From Rhizomys pruinosus (taxonomy: Eukaryota; Chordata; Mammalia; Rodentia; Spalacidae), in NCBI GenBank assembly GCA_009823505.1, contig VZQC01005897.1, forward strand, positions 344,796-408,795: a stretch of DNA of 64,000 nucleotides, in the 5' to 3' direction. Every line of letters begins with the position of its first letter. Position 1 is the first letter of the stretch. Under the pieces are notes generated by a model. The model saw nothing but the letters and a program-made list of their open reading frames with translations, made no database searches and was not told the origin of the DNA. Made by a program: the position numbers and the translations under genes. Positions 58,740 to 64,000 of this stretch are shown here, in pieces.

Positions 58740-58900
58740 ATGAGGTGGCTAGCTTCATTTTTTACAAAAGAAAACATTGTATTTAATCTAATGCCACCAT
58801 GAAAATGGAGTTGGAGCCAATTACTCTGATTCCTAATCTCTTTGGGCAGAATGAAAATTCTTTGATTGATGCTACTTTCTTTTTCTGTGTTTATAGCAAG
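58740..58900. promoter_or_regulatory. Candidate conserved noncoding block
   Basis: Short repeat-free stretch with 'ggagccaattactctgattcc' and 'tatttaatctaatgcc' type motifs. Confidence 0.25.
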
Positions 58901-58967
58901 ATGTCATGAAATCATAATTCATGTTTTAATAGAGAAAGTTTCACAGATTCGTGTATTAAGTGGCATT

Positions 58968-59207
58968 AGCCTAGTGGTTAAGAGCGCTGACTGCCCTTGC
59001 AGAGGACCCGGGTTCGATCCCCAGCACCCACATGGTGGCTGAGAACCATCTGTAACTCCAATTCCAGGAGAACTCCAGTTCCAGGGGAATCCGACACCCT
59101 CTTCTGACCTCCGCGGCATTGCAAGACACGGGTGCACAGACCTACATGCAGACAGTACATTCATACACATAGAAAATAAATAAATTTAAAAAATTATAAA
59201 AAAAATG
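58968..59207 (+). mobile_element. B2 SINE, sense, head-truncated
   Basis: Lacks the first 20 or so bases (starts near 'cctagtggttaagagcg'), B box 'ggttcgatcccc', two internal units. 10-bp target duplication aagtggcatt at 58958-58967 and 59208-59217. Confidence 0.95.
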
Positions 59208-59219
59208 AAGTGGCATTCT

Positions 59220-59795
59220 GGAGCCTGAAAGAATTGATGTAACTTTTTCTGGTGTCTCATTGGCGGTCTTTTGAAACTAATAGTTTTCTTCCCTGCTTTG
59301 TCTTGCTTGTGCAGAAACTTGTGTGTAGACTCAGTAGAACTGCCAACTGCAGCAAATGGTTAGTAACTATTCTCAACATGGGTGAGCCCACAATGTACGG
59401 TTTCAGAGTGGGATGCTATTTCCTCACAGCAACTTTCCTTCTTCCTCTTGAATGTTGGCAACCTTGACTTTGGAATATTTTTGCATTTACAATCGAGAAA
59501 CTTTCAAAGAATGTTATTCTTACTGGCTTATTAAGGACCCATGATTTATGGCACATTTAATTCCACCTGACTTCCTTTGGGTAGTTGCATGGAGAGATCA
59601 TGTAATATATTCAGATTTTGTCATAGCTGGAGAATAGCATATTTTTGTCCCATATTGAGTTTTCAGCCTTGTATTTCAGGCATTTATTCCTTTTACATGT
59701 TTATTTCTTTTGTAACACCAAAATGATTACTACATGGGCTTTGTGACCCGTATCGCGCTTGGGATATTGTTTCCACATCTTTAGGGGGCAGAAGG
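59220..59795. other. Unassigned sequence
   Basis: No repeat or gene recognised. Confidence 0.3.
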
Positions 59796-59799
59796 CCAC

Positions 59800-60330
59800 T
59801 ATCAGCCATATAGCAAGAGCACAGTGGGTCCTGACAAGCCATTTACTTTCTTGAAATGCAAGAGTCTATTTAGGGTGATCCTTGTGCTGCTGTCAGAGCA
59901 ATGAGGGTCAGCAGTTGTGGTGACAAATTAGTTTTGACAAGCTTAATGACCCCAAAGAAGAAAGTCTGTGGCTCTGATAGCAACTGGGGAATAATTGTTA
60001 AGCTCAGCCAAATGGGGACTGTGTTAAAATTTCCCAATTCTCTATGGCAGGCCAATTACACCATTCAGCAAAGGGGTGGAAGGTTGCCATCCGCATCTCT
60101 AGCCTTACAAAAGCATCAGCAGGCTATATTTCAATCAATTGAATTTGGTTTGGCAGGACATCAGGACATTGAAAGAAACAACTGGATCTTTTAAACTATG
60201 TTCCTACAGAAAACTTGAACAAAGAGCAAAAGGAGAATTTCTGTAAGGTTCCAGCGGACAGTGCTGAGCTTTCTATTGGCAAATTCTGCTGGCATACCAC
60301 AGGCTAGTTTTCTCTCTTCTGCCCAGGGTA
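59800..60330. promoter_or_regulatory. Candidate conserved noncoding element
   Basis: About 530 bp without repeats, balanced base content and many motif-like words: 'gacaaattagttttgacaag', 'ggggaataattgttaag', 'caggccaattacacc', 'caatcaattgaatttgg'. Coding frames are short. Enhancer-like by composition only. Confidence 0.4.
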
Positions 60331-60599
60331 ATAGGTCCTGAAACCAAAGTTCAGCTCACTAGTATGGTAAATACTGATAATAATGATTAGCAAATACCAA
60401 CATCGAAAACACAGTATTTTTATTCATTGATTGTATAGGTGTCAGCATCATTCTGACAATAAAATGCAATAAAATGAACAAAGCAAGAAAAGACCCCACC
60501 CCCCTGCTTGCACAGAGCTGTTTATTGAGGTTGGGTGCAATTTATTGACAGGTAGTAAAATCAGATGATTACAGATGGTAACAAGAAGAAACAGTGCAT

Positions 60600-60930
60600 T
60601 TGACAACTGGGGCTGCCATAACAGAGTACCTCGAAGTGACAGAAGCTCAGCACCCATGGTGCTGGAGCTAGAAGTCTTGAGTCATGGTATCAGTAGTGTG
60701 GGATTCCTTCGGGAGAGTGAGGGAAGGATATGTCCCCTACTCCTCTCCTTGGCTTGGATATGGATGTCCGGTGTACAGTGTTCTCTCTCCTCATCTTCCC
60801 TCTGTGGGGTGGATCTCTACAGAGTCCACACTCCCCTTCTTATGAAGGATCTAGATACTCAATTTGATTTCTTCTGTAAAGAATTTGGTACGACCACAAC
60901 TTATAACAGAAGTCAAATGGTCTAACAAAA
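60600..60930 (-). mobile_element. MaLR LTR (MLT1-like), antisense
   Basis: 'ggggctgccataacagagtacc', 'ctagaagtcttgag', 'tccttggcttggatatgg', 'atcttccctctgtggg', 'ccttcttatgaagg' keep the order of a reversed MaLR LTR. Confidence 0.65.
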
Positions 60931-61634
60931 GAAGATCAGGAGAGTAGTCTTGGAAGGATGAAAGAGGAGTTGAGACCTGAGAAGGCACTCCTAAGAATGA
61001 AGGGAAGCAGAATTGTTTGGTAGTGGACAGGCGTGTGAACAACTCTGAGATGGAAAGTGTGGTCTGTGTGAGGAAAAGAAAGGCAAGACCAGATCATGCC
61101 AGTCTTTGTTGGTCACTGTGTAGGGGAAATTGGTTTTAATTCTGAGTATAGTGTCTCCCTTAAGAGCAGAGTAGAGCCCAAGACCCCTAGTAGATCTTTG
61201 AAACCATGGACAGCACCTAACACAAGAACTTTCATGCTTGCACTTGAAGAAAGCACTGGTTATGTGGCTTCTCTCTGGTCTATCCCAGTATCCAGTGTCA
61301 CTCTTGCCCCTTGGTTTCATAAGTAAAATGAGAGTTACATGACCATAAACACTGTTGTACCCAAGCAGCAAAGTTAAGAGAGCTACTAAGTGACTAAAAG
61401 GTGGCAGAATCTACATCCTAGATTGCTGGATGGTGGTTGATATTCCAGGAAGGCGAAAGGGGAAATAAGTTGCAATTTCAGAAGACAGGTGCTGCAAACA
61501 TGGAAAGTCAAGCCATGGGCAAGCTACGTGTTATGGGGTGGGTTGCTACATTGTACTGTAGGAAGCCGGGTAGCATTTTAATCAGAGAAACTATTTGGTC
61601 TGCTTTTCATTTTAAAGCTGTTTTACAACTTTCA
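60931..61634. other. Unassigned sequence
   Basis: No feature assigned. Confidence 0.3.
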
Positions 61635-61950
61635 ATTTATTAGAACACCTTAGCTAAGTAGCTTATAAACAACAGAATGCTATATATTTTGATTCTAAGG
61701 ATTGGGAAGACCACAGGAGACCGTGTAACTGATGAGGGCTGCCTCCTGAGAGTGTCTTCTTCCTGTGTCATGTAGAGGAGGATGGCTAGCTCTGAAGGGC
61801 CTCTTCATAAGGGCACTAATTACATTCATGGGAACTGACCTCTTCTGACTCTATGACCTCCTAAAGCCCCACCTACAAACACTTTGAGGAGTGAGATTTC
61901 AGCATAAGATTCAGAAAGGGTCATAAACATTCAGACCAGAGCACAGGCCT
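61635..61950 (-). mobile_element. MaLR LTR (MLT1), antisense
   Basis: 'gtagcttataaacaacaga', 'cttcataagggcactaatt' with 'acattcatggg', 'ctatgacctcctaaagcccc', 'taaacattcagaccagagc' closely follow a reversed MLT1 LTR. Second copy within 1.1 kb of the one at 60600, same orientation. Confidence 0.8.
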
Positions 61951-62440
61951 GGTTTATAGAGTGACCACTGAAAACACAGTGCTTCACCAAGTACAGAGCC
62001 AGGCTCACAACTTTGCTGCAGCCTCCTACAGCCCAGTCTAGGCCTCATCCTGTAGTTCTCCAACAAGAACTTCCTGCTGCTGTCTGCAGCTTGTTCCCTC
62101 AGTCTGTTTTCCTATCTGTAGACCTTGGCCACTCTTATTTCTTCTTACTAGAGCTCTCTCAGCATCTACTCTGTACACTAAGCTCCTATTTATACCTTTA
62201 CACCCACCTACAAAGTTACTTTCTGTGTGGTGTCATTCCAGATTTGCAGAGTCTTGTCTTCGTTATTTTCTGTTTTTATGTCACACTGTATTGCATCACA
62301 TTGCTTTCAGGCTTGTTGAACTCAAACACTAGACAAGCCTCCAGAGCACAGGGACTTCATCCCATTCATTGTCACTTGCTGAGATCCAGAAACCTAAGGC
62401 ATGCTGTAAAGTGAGGGACTAAATGAAGAATCAGATGTGG
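61951..62440 (+). mobile_element. L2 LINE 3' region, sense, degraded
   Basis: 'ctcctatttatacc', 'acaagcctccagagcacagg' with 'gacttcatcccattcattg', and a tail 'gactaaatgaag' recall the L2 3' end. Weak identity. Confidence 0.4.
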
Positions 62441-63145
62441 CCTTGAATTCCTAAGAGACGCCTGTTGAGAACTCTGGTGATAACAGAGTAGAAAGAATGT
62501 GAGGCTTTGAGACACCAGTTTAATCCAGTCCCAGGTAGCATTGCTTCTAGCCATGACTGTACCTTCTGTTGCTTCCCTAATAAAAGAAGCCTAAGTGATT
62601 CATAACTAAAAAAAATTAGCTTAGGAAATTTTGTGAATACATCTGACCCCATGGTCTGGCACATACTAGAGACCCAATCAAATGCTCCTTTCTTTTTTCT
62701 TTCCCTCGTCTTCAGAAAGCCTTGTTATTACACATGGGGTGGGGACACATGAAAATTCATGAAAACTCTGAACTGAGCAGTTGTTCATTTCAGAGCTGAG
62801 TAGTTGTATATGGCAGACATTTATGTCGGAAATATGTTTCCAGGGAGCTAAGAAAATGGAAGGCAATATTGCAACATTCTGCTGGAAAATCCAGGGTTTG
62901 GACGATGGGAGGAATCACAGCTTTCTGTTACCAGTCAGTTCTTTATAAAGAACTTTAACAGTCTAACATTTGCTAGCACAGAATTCCGGTACTGATGGTC
63001 TGATTCATTAACTGCCATAATCCCTTTGTTTGAGACCTTATTTCTCATTCCCAAGAGGCAGCTGATTTGTAACAAGGCCATTTCACCCAGAACATTTTGC
63101 AGTCTTACAACAGCTATGGTTTGATGTGGACCTGAACAGACTATA
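62441..63145. other. Unassigned sequence
   Basis: No gene or named repeat. Confidence 0.3.
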
Positions 63146-63149
63146 TAAA

Positions 63150-63700
63150 TGTTTCATTTTGAAACGAAAAAGGAAAAAAATTCCAAAAACACTTTCCCTT
63201 TACATCTGAGCTAGACAGGGAGAGTTACAGAAACTTTCCCAAGAAGTCTGTCTGTTGGTACTGAGATTTCTTTGTGTTTCTAGATTCCTGGTATGAGAAT
63301 GTGCCGAACAGTAATGCTTTAAATATGGCTTCTATTTAAAACCCCTGCTCTCTAGTGCTGCCTCTGGGGCAAGGAACTAATTTTCAATGTCAGTGCTGTC
63401 CTGGTGGGGTATCCTTAGGGCTGCTTGATAAGTCCCTTGGTTGACATGTCTGCAATATGCAAATTCCATCCTGTGGTTCAACTTGCAGCTCCCTGTAGTT
63501 TGAGCCTTTGCTCTCCTGCATACACAGCCTCCTTGCTTGCCTTGCCTTATCCTCAACAGCAACTCTTAAAATCTTCTTTTAAATATGCTAATTATAAAGG
63601 TGAAAGTAAAGACATTAATTGGCTAGGCAGCCAAGCCAGGGAAGTGTTATTCAATCCAAATACATTGATTACTGCATAAACAAGAACAGGTTTAATGTGT
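63150..63700. promoter_or_regulatory. Candidate conserved noncoding element
   Basis: 550 bp without repeats. It contains the octamer ATGCAAAT at 63457-63464, 'aaatatgctaattataaagg', 'gacattaattggctagg' and 'acattgattactgc'. Composition suggests an enhancer. No coding character. Confidence 0.4.
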
Positions 63701-64000
63701 AGGCAGTGTAAAACAGTCTCAGAAAGGGCTCCAAATTCACTGCTTGATGATTATTTTATCCAGCTTTTCCATTTGGGACCCCTAGGCCACACCTTCAAAG
63801 AAGGAGCAGATATACAGATACAGGCCTGCCTTGAGACTGTCTGTCTTCCCATTCCACAGTGCGGTAGGGAGCAGGCAGCTTAGCCCCCTGGTAAGATCTT
63901 CAGGGTTTAGCTCCCACTGCTGGGCATGCTGTGAGTGCCAGGCAAGGTCTCATGGACTGAGTTTTCCAGCCTTGCCAAGGAAGGTGTGGGGCTTAATCAG
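63701..64000. other. Unassigned sequence
   Basis: Nothing recognised before the window edge. Confidence 0.3.

Noticed and set aside
19286..59170. A recurring open frame of about 60 codons (at 19296, 24912, 37205, 38935, 44300, 53018, 58978 and others) encoding nearly the same cysteine- and leucine-rich peptide.
   Set aside because: Each lies in the antisense (or equivalent) strand of a B2 SINE. The shared peptide reflects SINE identity, not a gene family.

Overview
The window is nuclear DNA from a rodent, most likely a muroid. This rests on the interspersed repeats: about 20 B2 SINEs, 8 B1 SINEs, one B4/ID-type SINE, rodent MT/ORR1-like MaLR LTRs and several LINE-1 3' UTR ends. The young B2 copies differ from the house-mouse B2 as I remember it, so a non-Mus rodent is likely, but I cannot fix the species. 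A 479-base N gap (43558-44036) and one N at 11700 show a draft assembly.

I find no convincing protein-coding gene. Long open frames are absent and most short ones lie in repeats: antisense B2 copies alone repeatedly give the same open frame of about 60 codons. The window is best read as intergenic or deep intronic DNA.

Layout. 0.5-5.4 kb: MT-type LTR, B2s, a 36-bp minisatellite, an old MIR split by a B1, a MaLR LTR. 6.9-13.2 kb: old and rodent LINE-1 pieces, including an L1 that splits an older LTR. 13.3-17.5 kb: B1s, a B4, and unassigned sequence. 17.7-21.5 kb: old antisense LINE-1 broken by a polypyrimidine tract and a B2. 23.5-39.2 kb: L1 ends, many B2s, MIR/L2/MaLR remnants, a compact 23-bp-arm hairpin (24.8 kb), a near-identical inverted duplication (35.0-35.9 kb) and a 19-bp minisatellite (37.5 kb). 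40-64 kb: fewer young repeats and several long repeat-free blocks rich in AT-type motifs (42.0, 43.0, 51.2, 52.0, 54.5, 58.1, 58.7, 59.8 and 63.2 kb) that look like conserved noncoding (enhancer-type) DNA, interspersed with a fragmented L1 (45.5-47.6 kb), two antisense L1 ends (49.1 and 55.7 kb) and a 52-bp near-perfect palindrome (53.9 kb).

The strongest unusual signals are structural: the inverted duplication at 35 kb whose breakpoint cuts a B2, the two compact hairpins, an L1 insertion with a twin-priming inversion, a B2 lineage marked by a 17-bp internal duplication, and a patch at 46.6-47.2 kb whose B2 copies carry many single-base indels and look like uncorrected sequence. Repeat family names were assigned by eye from remembered consensus sequences; no search was run.
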